Source: a virus. Taken from it: a stretch of 20,298 nt of DNA. A program made the position numbers and the translations under genes. Shown here in pieces: positions 20,179 to 20,298 of this stretch. Below the pieces are notes generated by a model that worked only from the letters and a program-made list of their open reading frames with translations, made no database searches and had not been told where the DNA came from. Positions within the stretch are counted from its first letter, which is position 1. Every line of letters begins with the position of its first letter. The stretch spans positions 1 through 20,298 of the IMG/VR virus record IMGVR_UViG_3300032282_002403; one strand, 5' to 3'.

Positions 20179-20298
20179 CTTTTTTAAATCCTAATTTAAT
20201 ACCAAAATCTAACATACTTAATAATAATTCAAAATCTTTAACTGGAATATCTTCTATAATATCCTCAAAATCTATTGTAATTTTTTTATCATTTACAT
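20171..20298 (-). CDS. Partial CDS, C-terminal 41 residues of a hypothetical protein
   Basis: On the minus strand the frame is open from the window edge to TAA at 20171-20173. The visible tail includes KKITIDFEDIIEDI and LLLSMLDFGIKLGFKKDG, acidic and amphipathic, with no recognisable motif. It overlaps the next gene by eight bases, the same style of coupling as elsewhere in this operon, which supports a real gene. The start lies beyond the window; an ATG at the very edge is in another frame and meets a stop at once. Function unknown. Confidence 0.6.
   Translation of the reverse strand, partial: VNDKKITIDFEDIIEDIPVKDFELLLSMLDFGIKLGFKKDG

Noticed and set aside
1-20298. tRNA genes, CRISPR arrays, insertion sequences, att sites
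   Set aside because: Reading both strands showed no cloverleaf with CCA-type ends, no regularly spaced repeats, no transposase or integrase motifs and no long direct or inverted repeats apart from the terminator.

Overview
The window looks like part of the genome of a tailed double-stranded DNA phage, most likely a crAss-like phage (Crassvirales) of a Bacteroidota host. This rests on several things seen together: very AT-rich DNA, tightly packed genes with A-rich leaders and no clear Shine-Dalgarno sequences, and two giant multidomain proteins. The first giant protein carries the DFDID metal-binding signature of the crAss-like/YonO-type single-chain RNA polymerases. There are no tRNAs, integrase, insertion sequences or CRISPR arrays. 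All genes read through with the standard code.

The left part (1-16739, + strand) is a three-gene late or virion block. A giant gene enters the window already open and ends at 10393, giving at least 3463 codons here. Its visible order is coiled coil, very basic linker, HEAFH zincin-like module, long helical region, RNA polymerase core around DFDID (7481-7495), and a SLOG (DprA/LOG-like) nucleotide-binding domain at the C-terminus. A 165-residue ferritin follows, overlapping by one base, with a complete set of ferroxidase residues. Two bases later begins a second giant gene of 1948 residues. It carries a phage polyvalent-protein module with an EVQS motif, a zincin-like EETAH module, a PD-(D/E)XK nuclease-like domain, coiled coils and a C-terminal hydrophobic helix.

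The right part (16778-20298, - strand) is a leftward operon converging on the first block. In order of transcription it holds a truncated gene, a small unknown protein, a 5'-3' exonuclease of the FEN/PIN type, a short coiled-coil protein, an unknown 211-residue protein, a calcineurin-like metallophosphoesterase and a three-helix membrane protein. Genes overlap or lie a few bases apart throughout. The blocks meet at a perfect 11-bp hairpin (16743-16770) with A and T tracts on both sides, suited to ending transcription from both directions.

By analogy with the Cellulophaga phage phi14:2 polymerase gp66, the left block probably makes proteins that are packaged and injected: a virion RNA polymerase to transcribe early genes, with protease-like and nuclease-like modules. 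The right block is nucleic-acid metabolism. The least expected items are the ferritin placed between the two giant genes, the SLOG domain fused to the polymerase, and loss of normally conserved metal ligands in both the phosphoesterase (Asp to Cys) and the FEN nuclease (site-II Asp residues absent).
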